From an uncultured Clostridia bacterium (GTDB taxonomy: Bacteria; Bacillota; Clostridia; Oscillospirales; Ruminococcaceae): 47,242 nt of DNA. Positions 8,197 to 15,276 of the stretch are shown here, piece after piece; within the stretch, counting starts at the first letter, position 1; each line of letters begins with the position of its first letter. The notes under the pieces were generated by a model. The model saw nothing but the letters and a program-made list of their open reading frames with translations. It was not told the origin of the DNA and searched no databases. Position numbers and translations under genes: made by a program. Location of the stretch: NCBI GenBank assembly GCA_945873955.1, contig CAMCFA010000013.1, positions 1 through 47,242 on the forward strand, given 5' to 3'.

Positions 8197-9204
8197 ATGA
8201 AAGCATTGATAAGAATATTCCTGCCGCTGTGCATTTTCTCGTTCATTGCGTTCGGCATATCAACGGCGGTGCTTGGGGTGAACCCGTACTATGCTCATTC
8301 AGAGCTTTCCGCGACCAGCGGCGAGACCTCCACGACAACGCTGGAGGGTGAGTTCAGCAGCATAGATATTGACACGGGCGCGGGCAAGGTGACATTAAAG
8401 CCCCATTCAGAGAATTACGTCCGGGTGACGGTGGACGGTCAGAATTACGCGCAGGTCAACGCTAAGATAAGCGGCGGCACGCTCAAGGTCTACAACGAGT
8501 GGGGCAGCGGCTTGAACTGGTTCAAGCGCCTGTTCAGCGGAGAACTGTTCAACAGCACCACCGCAAGGGTGACGGTGCTTGTTCCGGAAAGAGTTTACGA
8601 TAACCTTGAAATATATTGTGGTTCGGGAACAGTGGTTTGCGACGGAATAAAAGCGCTTGATGTGAACCTTGATTCGACCTCCGGCGCAGTAAAGTATAAA
8701 CAGCCGGATAATTTCACCGCCGAATCCGTCGGCATTGAAGTTGCTTCCGGACAGATGAATGCTTATAACGTACAAACGCTGAAATATGATATAGGAGTAA
8801 GTTCGGGAAATGTATATGTCAGCGGACTAAGCGGGACGGGAGATATTTCCGTATCCTCCGGTCTGGTAAATGTATCGTTTGTGGAACTGAACGGAAATTG
8901 TGAAGTTGATGTAAGTTCGGGTGACGTAAATGTTTATATTCCGGACAACGCCTCTGCTGATATCCAGTGCAGTAAGAGTTCTGGAATAATCAGAGTAGCA
9001 GCCTTCGGAGTTGATAAATATGCAAAAGACGGCGAAACGATCCAACTGAACAACGGGGAATACAACATTGACATTGACGTTTCATCTGGTAGCGTCAGCG
9101 TTGTGGACGGCGAAATGGCAGCACCCGCAAAAGATATAACAATAGACACAAATGACGGCATTGCTACAACGGCAGTCGAAGTGACCGGGGTCGCCTATGG
9201 TTGA
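8197..9204 (+). CDS. DUF4097-family protein with N-terminal membrane anchor
   Basis: A 335-residue protein. An N-terminal hydrophobic signal/anchor (residues 1-30) precedes a beta-helix-like domain of repeated short strands (SSGNVYVSGLSGTGDISVSSGLVNVSF and similar), typical of DUF4097 'putative adhesin' proteins. It is probably extracytoplasmic. TAAGGAGG lies upstream of the ATG. From roughly 8590 to 9170 the codons are noticeably more AT-rich than at either end, suggesting a mosaic origin. The stop at 9202 is overlapped by a 30-codon frame (9197-9289), so a C-terminal frameshift is possible. Its ligand or role is not known. Confidence 0.85.
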   Translation: MKALIRIFLPLCIFSFIAFGISTAVLGVNPYYAHSELSATSGETSTTTLEGEFSSIDIDTGAGKVTLKPHSENYVRVTVDGQNYAQVNAKISGGTLKVYNEWGSGLNWFKRLFSGELFNSTTARVTVLVPERVYDNLEIYCGSGTVVCDGIKALDVNLDSTSGAVKYKQPDNFTAESVGIEVASGQMNAYNVQTLKYDIGVSSGNVYVSGLSGTGDISVSSGLVNVSFVELNGNCEVDVSSGDVNVYIPDNASADIQCSKSSGIIRVAAFGVDKYAKDGETIQLNNGEYNIDIDVSSGSVSVVDGEMAAPAKDITIDTNDGIATTAVEVTGVAYG

Positions 9205-9289
9205 CCCGGTCGAAAGTGTCGGCGATGTCGTTGGATCGGCGGTAGAGCAGGCGATGGACGAGGTTTCCAGCGCGCTTGATAATCTGTAA
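9197..9289 (+). CDS. Possible 30-residue coupled ORF or frameshifted tail of the DUF4097 gene
   Basis: An ATG overlaps the stop region of the preceding gene by eight bases, with GGGG six bases upstream. The peptide is acidic and helix-like (VGDVVGSAVEQAMDEV...). The same frame is open back to 9185, next to a CCGGGG run where a one-base slip would extend the DUF4097 protein by this tail. It could be a small coupled gene, a frameshift remnant or chance. The following 9290-9423 holds only a weak GC hairpin (9320-9346) and an A/C-rich stretch. Confidence 0.3.
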   Translation: MVDPVESVGDVVGSAVEQAMDEVSSALDNL

Positions 9290-9423
9290 CCATTAACCGT
9301 AAAAAACGCACAGCGGCGGGGGCTGCAAAAGCGAAAAACGCAGCCCTCTACCACGGGTGCGCTCAAAATACACCCAAAACAACAAAAATCAACACAAACC
9401 ACCCATTGAAAGGAGTTTTTATC

Positions 9424-10305
9424 ATGGCAGACAAGCAGACATACAATTTTACAAACGAGATCGACACTATTGAGGTAAGCTCGCTCGGCGCGAAGATAAT
9501 AATGCAGCCCAGCGACCGCAGCGACATCTACGTTGAGTACACCAACCCGAAGGATTCCCCGGAGTTCTGCGCGGTGCTTTCTGGCAAGGCGCTGACCCTC
9601 AAGGAGAGCTTCAGCTTCAGCATTTTCGGCAGCAAGCCCGCTGAGGACTACCAGATATTTGTTGAACTACCCCGCCACACCTACCAGAAGATCAAGATCA
9701 ACACCGCCAGCGGCGGAGTTGAGATCGGGCAGGTATCCGCGGACAGCTTCAGCCTTAACACCGCCAGCGGAAACATCAACGTAAATGCGTTCTTCAATGA
9801 CGTGAGGTTACAGTCCGCCAGCGGAAACATCATGCTGAACAATCCCGGCAGTGCAGTCGGCGGCGACGGCTTCGTGGAGGTAAAGGAGTCCGGCATTGCT
9901 AAATCGCTGAACGTATGCACAGTCAGCGGCAACGCAACGGTCAGCGGCTACCGCACTGAGGAATTCGGCGTTCATTCAGTTTCCGGCACGACCTCTGTGA
10001 CCGGTATCTCCGGAAAGGGCAGCGTTTCCGCGACCAGCGGCAACGTGAACCTCTCCTACGCAGAGTGGGACGGCGACCTTAATATCAGCCTCATCAGCGG
10101 CAACGTGAATGTTGAGCTTCCGGCGGATTCCGGCATGGATCTTTCGTTCAGCGGAGTTTCCGGCATGCTGAAAACCGACCTCGGCAGAGAAAAGGGCAGC
10201 TTCATGAATCTCGGCAAGGGTACAAACGGTGAATTCGGCGGCGCTAACAAGCACAAGGTCAGCGCAAGCCTCACCAGCGGAACGGTCACTGTTTCGCAGA
10301 GATAA
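9424..10305 (+). CDS. DUF4097-family protein without export signal
   Basis: A 293-residue protein. The ATG at 9424 is chosen because AAAGGAG sits nine bases upstream; an earlier in-frame start lacks a ribosome site. It lacks a signal peptide or membrane segment, unlike its neighbour. The body is a regular series of short strand repeats with alternating SGN/SGT turns (TASGGVEIGQ, TASGNINVNA, SASGNIMLNN, TVSGNATVSG, SVSGTTSVTG, ATSGNVNLSY, LISGNVNVEL), the hallmark of DUF4097 beta-helix domains. It is likely the last gene of the padR operon and probably cytosolic or membrane-associated through partners. No biochemical role can be assigned. Confidence 0.85.
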   Translation: MADKQTYNFTNEIDTIEVSSLGAKIIMQPSDRSDIYVEYTNPKDSPEFCAVLSGKALTLKESFSFSIFGSKPAEDYQIFVELPRHTYQKIKINTASGGVEIGQVSADSFSLNTASGNINVNAFFNDVRLQSASGNIMLNNPGSAVGGDGFVEVKESGIAKSLNVCTVSGNATVSGYRTEEFGVHSVSGTTSVTGISGKGSVSATSGNVNLSYAEWDGDLNISLISGNVNVELPADSGMDLSFSGVSGMLKTDLGREKGSFMNLGKGTNGEFGGANKHKVSASLTSGTVTVSQR

Positions 10306-10336
10306 AGCTTTCTCCTTCCCCCAATATTATAGATAA

Positions 10337-10366
10337 GCCTGCCGTCTTAAACTAACGGCGGCGGGC
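10337..10366 (+). terminator. Probable terminator after the second DUF4097 gene
   Basis: An imperfect GC stem (GCCTGCCGT ... ACGGCGGCGGGC) lies 30 bases downstream of the stop. The U-tract is poor. Confidence 0.4.
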
Positions 10367-10422
10367 TAAGAAAACTATTCTTCGCGGCTGGTCAGCCACA
10401 GACCTAAGTGAAGATTATAATA

Positions 10423-10465
10423 AAAGCCCCCGGCTGCTGTGATGACGACGGCATTCGGGGGCTTT
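10423..10465. terminator. 10-bp GC hairpin upstream of the toxin locus
   Basis: AAAGCCCCCG and CGGGGGCTTT enclose a 23-base loop. Read on the minus strand it is followed by TTTTATTATAATC, giving a fair terminator for transcripts leaving the pncA/antisense side. On the plus strand the tail is weaker. Confidence 0.45.
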
Positions 10466-10497
10466 ATGATTTATACTGTGATATAATTCGACAATTA

Positions 10498-10526
10498 TTG
10501 ACAAATCCAAGCTTTCGGTGTACAAT
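10498..10526 (+). promoter_or_regulatory. SigA promoter of the small-peptide gene
   Basis: TTGACA (10498-10503), a 17-bp spacer and TACAAT (10521-10526). Transcription would start near 10533, giving a leader of about 42 bases. In it, CTCC (10541-10544) could pair with the GGAG of the ribosome site. Confidence 0.8.
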
Positions 10527-10574
10527 TGATACGCCGGCTACTCCCCGAGCATTTTTGCGAAAGGAGGTGCAAGC

Positions 10575-10658
10575 ATGGATTGTCTGGAATTTGTTCTGTC
10601 CGTCGCAGCAAGTGTGGTCGCTTACTACATTTGCAAGTGGCTTGACGATGACAGCTAG
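10575..10658 (+). CDS. 27-residue hydrophobic peptide, probable type I toxin
   Basis: The peptide has an acidic start (MDCLEF), one predicted membrane helix (VLSVAASVVAYYI), then a charged tail CKWLDDDS. A near-perfect Shine-Dalgarno, AAAGGAGGTG (10560-10569), lies six bases upstream, and a good SigA promoter precedes it. Size, single helix and charged C-terminus match type I toxins in general form (Fst, TxpA, BsrG), but I do not recognise it as a named member. I believe short peptides ending in a YYICKWLD-like motif occur in other Clostridia as hypothetical proteins; I cannot verify that here. A convergent antisense RNA begins 98 bases past the stop and carries sequence complementary to this start region. 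Toxicity is inferred from architecture. Confidence 0.75.
   Translation: MDCLEFVLSVAASVVAYYICKWLDDDS
10578..10591 (+). repeat. Direct repeat copy A (toxin initiation region)
   Basis: GATTGTCTGGAATT, covering codons 2-6 of the peptide gene. It is identical to 10739-10752. Similarity extends leftward (GTGC, two differing bases, GCATG), with TGTA inserted in the other copy. It would be the pairing site for the antisense RNA. Confidence 0.85.
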
Positions 10659-10683
10659 TCGGCAAAAGCACAGCACATAATCT

Positions 10684-10715
10684 GCCCCCGCCGTATGTTG
10701 CGATACGACGGGGGC
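10684..10715. terminator. Shared bidirectional terminator of toxin mRNA and antisense RNA
   Basis: GCCCCCGCCGTAT, a 6-base loop, then ATACGACGGGGGC: 13 positions with a single mismatch. An outer 7-bp stem (AAGCACA 10666-10672 with TGTGCTT 10723-10729) extends it. It sits between the converging transcripts, as in par/Fst loci. U-tracts on both sides are modest. Confidence 0.7.
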
Positions 10716-10738
10716 AAACTTTTGTGCTTGCATGTGTA

Positions 10739-10752
10739 GATTGTCTGGAATT
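10739..10752 (+). repeat. Direct repeat copy B (5' end of antisense RNA)
   Basis: Second copy of GATTGTCTGGAATT, 161 bases from copy A. Transcribed from the minus strand it becomes complementary to the toxin mRNA around its first codons. Confidence 0.85.
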
Positions 10753-10762
10753 CTACATTTGT

Positions 10763-10791
10763 ATTATATCACACGAAATACGTTTTGTCAA
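10763..10791 (-). promoter_or_regulatory. Consensus SigA promoter of the antisense RNA
   Basis: Read on the minus strand: TTGACA (10786-10791), exactly 17 bases, TGA just before TATAAT (10763-10768). Both hexamers are perfect and the -10 is extended. No downstream protein-coding frame on that strand needs it, which supports a dedicated small-RNA promoter. Confidence 0.9.
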
Positions 10792-10813
10792 GTGCTGACA
10801 TGCGAAAAACGCA

Positions 10814-11332
10814 TTAAATCACGTCTATCTGAACACCCCGCATAACAGCGAGGGCGTTTTCGTGAGCCGCGGGGTCGGCGGAAGCGCAGGCGGTTGAGTC
10901 CACCACGATACGGCTTTCCGGCAGGGCGGCTTTCGCTATGACAGCGTTGGAAACAACGCAGATATCCGTGACAAGTCCGCACAGCTCCACCTCCTCCGGG
11001 GAGAGCCGCCGGAGATAATCTGCAAGCTCCAGCGAGCCGAACGCAGGTTTCTCAATAACAACGTCCTCCGACAGAACTGCACCGGCAATTCCGCCGTAAA
11101 GCCCATGCCCGGGAGTCCCCTTAACGCAGTGTACCACCGGGAGCTTTCTGCCCTCCGCAGTATCTAGGTAGTCCTCCGCGTGGGTGTCGAGGGTGAATAT
11201 CACCTGCCCGCCGTTTCTGCGGCAGTCCTCTATTTTCGCGAGAATTACCGGCTCCAGCTTATCCGCGCCGGGGAATCCGAGAGCGCCGTCTACGAAATCC
11301 TTTTGGTAATCCACCACAACAAGAACTTTCAT
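10814..11332 (-). CDS. pncA: Nicotinamidase / isochorismatase-family hydrolase
   Basis: A 172-residue cysteine hydrolase converting nicotinamide to nicotinate for NAD salvage. The catalytic triad fits D8, K95 and C125 (the latter in VTDICVVSNA). Metal ligands fit D49, H51 and H68 (DTHAEDY and LPVVHC). The EGRKLPVVHCVKGTPGHGL segment is characteristic of nicotinamidases rather than other isochorismatase-like proteins. The start is ATG 11332 with GAGG upstream, not the longer open frame running into glmU. It lies seven bases after glmU and is likely cotranscribed with it. Confidence 0.87.
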   Translation of the reverse strand: MKVLVVVDYQKDFVDGALGFPGADKLEPVILAKIEDCRRNGGQVIFTLDTHAEDYLDTAEGRKLPVVHCVKGTPGHGLYGGIAGAVLSEDVVIEKPAFGSLELADYLRRLSPEEVELCGLVTDICVVSNAVIAKAALPESRIVVDSTACASADPAAHENALAVMRGVQIDVI

Positions 11333-11339
11333 AAGTACC

Positions 11340-12701
11340 TCACTTTTTCTTCCGCAGAGCATTCTTGCCCCAGTTTTCGATAACCCTCACCTGACCGCGC
11401 TCCACCGCGAGAGAGTTCGCCGGCACGGGCTTTGTGATAGTCGAGCCGGCGGCGGTGGTGGCGTTTTCGCCAATTTCGACAGGAGCGATAAGGTTGGTGT
11501 TGCAGCCGATAAACGCATGGTCGCCTATCTTCGTGCGGAACTTGTTTATTCCGTCATAGTTCGCGGTGACGCAGCCACAGCCGAAGTTGACCCCTCTGCC
11601 GACGTCGCTGTCGCCGACGTAGGTGAGGTGTGCAACGGCGGTATTCACGCCGATATCGCTGTTCTTAATCTCAACGAAGTCGCCTATCTTCACGCCCTGA
11701 CGGATAGTAGTCCCGGGGCGAAGCTGCGCGAACGGACCAATCTTCACGTCGTCCTCCACAACCGAGTCGTATGCTTGAACATTGTTAAGCTGAACATTGT
11801 TGCCTATTTTGCAGTTTTCGATATGTGAATTCGCGCCGATAACGCAGCCCTTTCCTATCACGGTATTTCCGAGAATCACCGTGTTCGGGAGGATAGTTGT
11901 GTCGCAGCCTATCTTAACGTCGCTGCCGATTATTATGCCGTCAATGGTGATGAAGCTGACGCCCTCCTCCATGAGCTGCGACAGTTTGCGGATTCTGGCG
12001 AGCTGGTTGAGTTCAAGGAGTGCGCCGCGGGTGTTCGCGCCGAGGACTATATCCGGGTTGGGAGAGGTGTAGGCGCTGCGGCGCTGCATTATCTCCACGC
12101 AGTCGGTGAGGTAATATTCCCCGGCGGCGTTGTTTGTGGACAGCTTCGGGAGCGTTTCTGACAGCTTCGCGGCATTGAACCAGTACGCACCGCTGTTCAC
12201 CTCGCATATTTCAGCCTCCTCCGGGGAACAATCCTTTTGTTCGCGGATAGCTGTAAATTCGCCGTTTTTGCGGATTATTCTGCCGTAGCCCTGCGGGTCG
12301 TCTATCGCGGCGGTTATCACCGTGACGTCGCTGCCGGAGGTCTGGTGCAGCTCAAGCGAGGCTTTCAGCGTTTCGACGTCGATAAAGGGCGCGTCGCCGT
12401 TCAGCACGCATACGTTATCGCAGCGGGAGATCACCTCCGCGGCGCAGCGCACGGCGTCCCCGGTGCCTTTCTGCTCCGGCTGGTGGCATATTGTGACGTT
12501 CTGCCGGGAGGAAACATACGCCCCGGTGAGGTCGGCGCGGAATCCCGTAACTACCGCGATCTCGTCAAAACCGAACTGCTCCGCCGCGTCCAGCACCCAG
12601 CCCAGCATAGGCTTACAAAGCACCTCCGCGAGTACTTTCGGGCGTTCGGACTTCATGCGCTTTCCAGCGCCGCCCGCGAGAATAATACATGCTGTTTTCA
12701 T
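11340..12701 (-). CDS. glmU: Bifunctional GlcN-1-P acetyltransferase / GlcNAc-1-P uridyltransferase
   Basis: A 453-residue cytosolic enzyme making UDP-GlcNAc for peptidoglycan. The N-terminal nucleotidyltransferase domain shows LAGGAGKRMKSERPKVL at residues 8-24; the usual threonine of the GxGTRM motif is lysine here. The C-terminal half (from about 250) is a left-handed beta-helix of hexapeptide repeats. It carries the acetyltransferase residues around HLTYVGDSDVG and NYDG near 360-390. Length is normal. It is divergent from the PH-domain gene with only 45 bases between starts. AAGGAG is present before the ATG. Confidence 0.97.
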   Translation of the reverse strand: MKTACIILAGGAGKRMKSERPKVLAEVLCKPMLGWVLDAAEQFGFDEIAVVTGFRADLTGAYVSSRQNVTICHQPEQKGTGDAVRCAAEVISRCDNVCVLNGDAPFIDVETLKASLELHQTSGSDVTVITAAIDDPQGYGRIIRKNGEFTAIREQKDCSPEEAEICEVNSGAYWFNAAKLSETLPKLSTNNAAGEYYLTDCVEIMQRRSAYTSPNPDIVLGANTRGALLELNQLARIRKLSQLMEEGVSFITIDGIIIGSDVKIGCDTTILPNTVILGNTVIGKGCVIGANSHIENCKIGNNVQLNNVQAYDSVVEDDVKIGPFAQLRPGTTIRQGVKIGDFVEIKNSDIGVNTAVAHLTYVGDSDVGRGVNFGCGCVTANYDGINKFRTKIGDHAFIGCNTNLIAPVEIGENATTAAGSTITKPVPANSLAVERGQVRVIENWGKNALRKKK

Positions 12702-12746
12702 CTAAAAAGCTCCTTTTTTCAGCCCGGACAGGGCATATTTATATTT

Positions 12747-13973
12747 ATGGAATTTTTGCTGTACTACATTCTGCGCAGAATTTTCGTGCGCATGGAACTC
12801 ACCCCGGACAGGATAGTTGTAACCAAGGGATTGCTTTTCCGCCGCCGCTGTGAGATACCCCTTTCCGCCGTGACAAAAATCGAGATACGCCGTACCCCTG
12901 TGCTGCGGCTGCTCCGCGGGAAACGGGTGGAGGTAAGCACCCTCTGCGGCGGGACGTTTTTCTATCTGCGTGCGTGGGAGAGCCTGCCGTTCCTGCCGGA
13001 ATACAGCGGCGCAACCGTGAGAGCGGGAGCGCTCCAGTGCATTGCCGGAGCGTTCGTGGACACCCGCGCGCTTAGCGGGGTCGTGACGTTCGGGCTGTTT
13101 CTCAACCGTATCGGCGGGGTGTTCGGCAGCGAGAGCTTCAGCCGTATAATGTCCGCAATGGTGGGCGCGGCAGAGGGGATAACTCAGCTTCTGAGCGCGC
13201 TGCATATCGGCGTTCCGCGGCTGACCGCGCTTGCCGCCGTGTTCGTCGGAACGGCGTGGCTGTTCGTGTTCCTGCGCAAAGCGCTGGGAATGCTGCGTTT
13301 CCGGCTTTCCTGCGGCGGCGGATATATCACGATACAGCGCGGTGTGTTCACATTATATGAATACCGGCTTGTACGGCATAACCTCACCGCCTGCCTGCGC
13401 TGCGATACTCTCACGACTTTGCTTCTGCGGTCTGCGCCGCTGTACTGCCACGACGTCATTCTGTTCCCGCCAGTGCGCCAGCGCACCGCTGAACGCCTGC
13501 TGTCGAAGCTGTGCCGGCTGCCGGTAAACAGGCTGAATTCCCGCACGAATAGGGTAATACCGCCGTTTTCCGCGTTATTCGGGCATTGCGCCGTCCCACT
13601 GGCGTGGTTGGGCGGGTTTGCTGCGGCGCTGCTGCTGACGTTCATTGTGAAGCCTGTCGCCGCCGACCTGATACAGTCGATGCTGTGGAGCGGCGCTGCG
13701 ATAAGCCTGTGGTTCACCGTGACCTACGGCATTTATATGCGGCTGTCCGGCGCTTCAAGGGCAGGGGGAGTTACCGGGCTGTCCTTTCGCCGGGGCGCGC
13801 GGCTTTACACCGCAGTGATTCCGGACGAAAAAGCGCCGCTGTATATTCTCGGCAGAAACCTGTTCCAGAAATTCTCCGGCATGTGCGATATCACACTAGC
13901 CGTCGCCGGGAGAAAGCGCTTCAAGCTGCGTAACGTCCCTCACCGCGCGATAGAACAAATGTTCCTGCGGTAA
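12747..13973 (+). CDS. PH-domain (YdbT/DUF304-like) multi-domain membrane protein
   Basis: A 408-residue membrane protein. An N-terminal PH-like domain (about 15-75; LTPDRIVVTKGLLFRRRCEIPLSAVTKI) precedes hydrophobic helices. A second PH-like repeat (ITIQRGVFTLYEYRLVRHNLTACLRCDTLTTLL) and two more helices (LAWLGGFAAALLLTFIV and following) come next, then a C-terminal cytosolic region. This alternation matches bacterial membrane-flanked domain proteins such as B. subtilis YdbT, which are implicated in resistance to antimicrobial peptides or other envelope stress; that role is family knowledge. The start is uncertain: only a weak AGGG precedes the ATG. The gene ends two bases before the convergent decarboxylase-family gene. 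Confidence 0.75.
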   Translation: MEFLLYYILRRIFVRMELTPDRIVVTKGLLFRRRCEIPLSAVTKIEIRRTPVLRLLRGKRVEVSTLCGGTFFYLRAWESLPFLPEYSGATVRAGALQCIAGAFVDTRALSGVVTFGLFLNRIGGVFGSESFSRIMSAMVGAAEGITQLLSALHIGVPRLTALAAVFVGTAWLFVFLRKALGMLRFRLSCGGGYITIQRGVFTLYEYRLVRHNLTACLRCDTLTTLLLRSAPLYCHDVILFPPVRQRTAERLLSKLCRLPVNRLNSRTNRVIPPFSALFGHCAVPLAWLGGFAAALLLTFIVKPVAADLIQSMLWSGAAISLWFTVTYGIYMRLSGASRAGGVTGLSFRRGARLYTAVIPDEKAPLYILGRNLFQKFSGMCDITLAVAGRKRFKLRNVPHRAIEQMFLR

Positions 13974-13974
13974 C

Positions 13975-15255
13975 TCATTCCAGCACGGAAACCGTTTTCA
14001 CCCCGTAGAGCTGCAAAGCCTCGACGATTTCGCCGTCGATACGCTCGCCGGGCATTACTATCGGGATACACGGCGGGCAAGGGGTCTGAATCCCGCCGCA
14101 GAGCTTCCCGGCTGCCTCTGCCACCGGGACGGACTTCTGCCTGCGGAACACCGCTTCCCGGACGGAAAGCTCTTTCTTTGGCTTTATCACCGGGTACTTT
14201 ATCAGCGGCAGCTCCTCCAGTCGGGGGATAAGCTCCAGCGAAATTTCCGCCCGCTGGCAGTCCTCAGTGGTAGTCACCGCGGAGAACAGCAGCACGACGT
14301 AATTCGCGTCCGCCAGTTCACATTCAACTCCGTGCGACCTCAGCAGCGCGGCGAAATCCTGCCCGGAATAGCCCCACCTGCGGGCATTTATCGTGATACG
14401 CAGCGGGTCGCTTTTCCTCAATGTGAATCCTGCGGCTATGAGCCGCTTTTTCAGCCGCAGAACACTGGCGCAGGCGCGGTTGACGCAGTCTTGGTCGCTG
14501 AGGAACTTCCCGTTCCAGCGGTCAAGGCTCTCAAGAATAAGGTAGGACGGGCTGCTGCTGCCGAACATCGCGGACATTTCCTTTGCGCGGGAATAGTCCG
14601 TTCCCTTTGAGAAGTGCAGGTACGCCGCCCCGGTCAGCGCCGGGAGGGTCTTGTGGGCGGACTCCGCAGAGATGACCGGATAGCCGAACTCCATAGGGTG
14701 GAGGTACTCTCTGCCGAACGCTGCCTTGTTCACGAATTTCAAATACGCGCCGTGGGCGTTGTCGCAAACCACCGGCAGCTTCGGCGATACTGCACGGCAG
14801 GTGCCGCCGTAATAGTCAATGTTGGTGACGAACAGCGCGTACGCGCCGGAAACTGCTTCCTCGCTGAAATCCACCGCCGCGGAGGGGTATTCCTGCGGGT
14901 AGAGCCATTTTATGTCCAGATCCAGCAGCGCCGCCGCAGAAACAAGGCTCCTGTGGGAGCAGCGCCCGGCGGCTATCGTCTTGCAGCCCTGCGCTTTCAG
15001 CAGCGCCAGCGCCGTCTGTATCGCAAGGGTACTTCCCCCGGCGGAGTAGCAGGTGCGCTCCGCGCCGAATATCTTTGCGGCTATCTGCTCGCTCCACGCG
15101 ATAACCCCGCCGGAATTGTCGGTTTCGAACAGGCTGTCCGCCCCCGCGACCTCGGTGATGTCGTGGGGATTCTCGCCGTTGTGACCGGGCATGTGCAGCC
15201 GCAGCGGGTCGCGCTTGGTGTAATCTTCAAGAAAATCTACGATAGGTGTATTCAT
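13975..15255 (-). CDS. Orn/Lys/Arg decarboxylase-family PLP enzyme
   Basis: A 426-residue fold-type I PLP enzyme of the ornithine/lysine/arginine decarboxylase group (YaaO/SpeA-like). HMPGHNG is at residues 21-27, the cofactor-binding aspartate is in DNAHGAY (D165), and the Schiff-base lysine K202 lies in SAHKTLPALTG. The C-terminal domain ends with the PCPPCIPIVMPGE signature. Substrate cannot be decided among arginine, lysine and ornithine. ATG 15255 is preferred over an upstream TTG because GGAG lies six bases before it. It follows two lipoprotein genes by 21 bases, so it is cotranscribed with them although no functional link is obvious. Confidence 0.88.
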   Translation of the reverse strand: MNTPIVDFLEDYTKRDPLRLHMPGHNGENPHDITEVAGADSLFETDNSGGVIAWSEQIAAKIFGAERTCYSAGGSTLAIQTALALLKAQGCKTIAAGRCSHRSLVSAAALLDLDIKWLYPQEYPSAAVDFSEEAVSGAYALFVTNIDYYGGTCRAVSPKLPVVCDNAHGAYLKFVNKAAFGREYLHPMEFGYPVISAESAHKTLPALTGAAYLHFSKGTDYSRAKEMSAMFGSSSPSYLILESLDRWNGKFLSDQDCVNRACASVLRLKKRLIAAGFTLRKSDPLRITINARRWGYSGQDFAALLRSHGVECELADANYVVLLFSAVTTTEDCQRAEISLELIPRLEELPLIKYPVIKPKKELSVREAVFRRQKSVPVAEAAGKLCGGIQTPCPPCIPIVMPGERIDGEIVEALQLYGVKTVSVLE

Positions 15256-15276
15256 ATAATTCTCCAAGCCATATAT

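Larger units (their letters stand above)
10684..10756 (-). ncRNA. Predicted antisense antitoxin RNA
   Basis: A perfect-consensus minus-strand promoter predicts a start near 10756. The RNA opens with a hairpin whose 6-bp stem (TGTAGA/TCTACA, 10735-10757) presents the complement of the toxin codon 2-6 region in its loop and flank. It ends in the shared hairpin at 10684-10715, so it would be about 73 nucleotides long. It could pair with the toxin mRNA at the initiation region through the direct repeat, and at the 3' end through the shared terminator. There is no convincing reading frame. This is inferred from sequence only. Confidence 0.65.

Noticed and set aside
10408-10680. Longer open frame overlapping the 27-residue peptide gene
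   Set aside because: It starts inside the hairpin upstream, has no ribosome site and no protein-like composition. The strong Shine-Dalgarno belongs to the ATG at 10575 in another frame.
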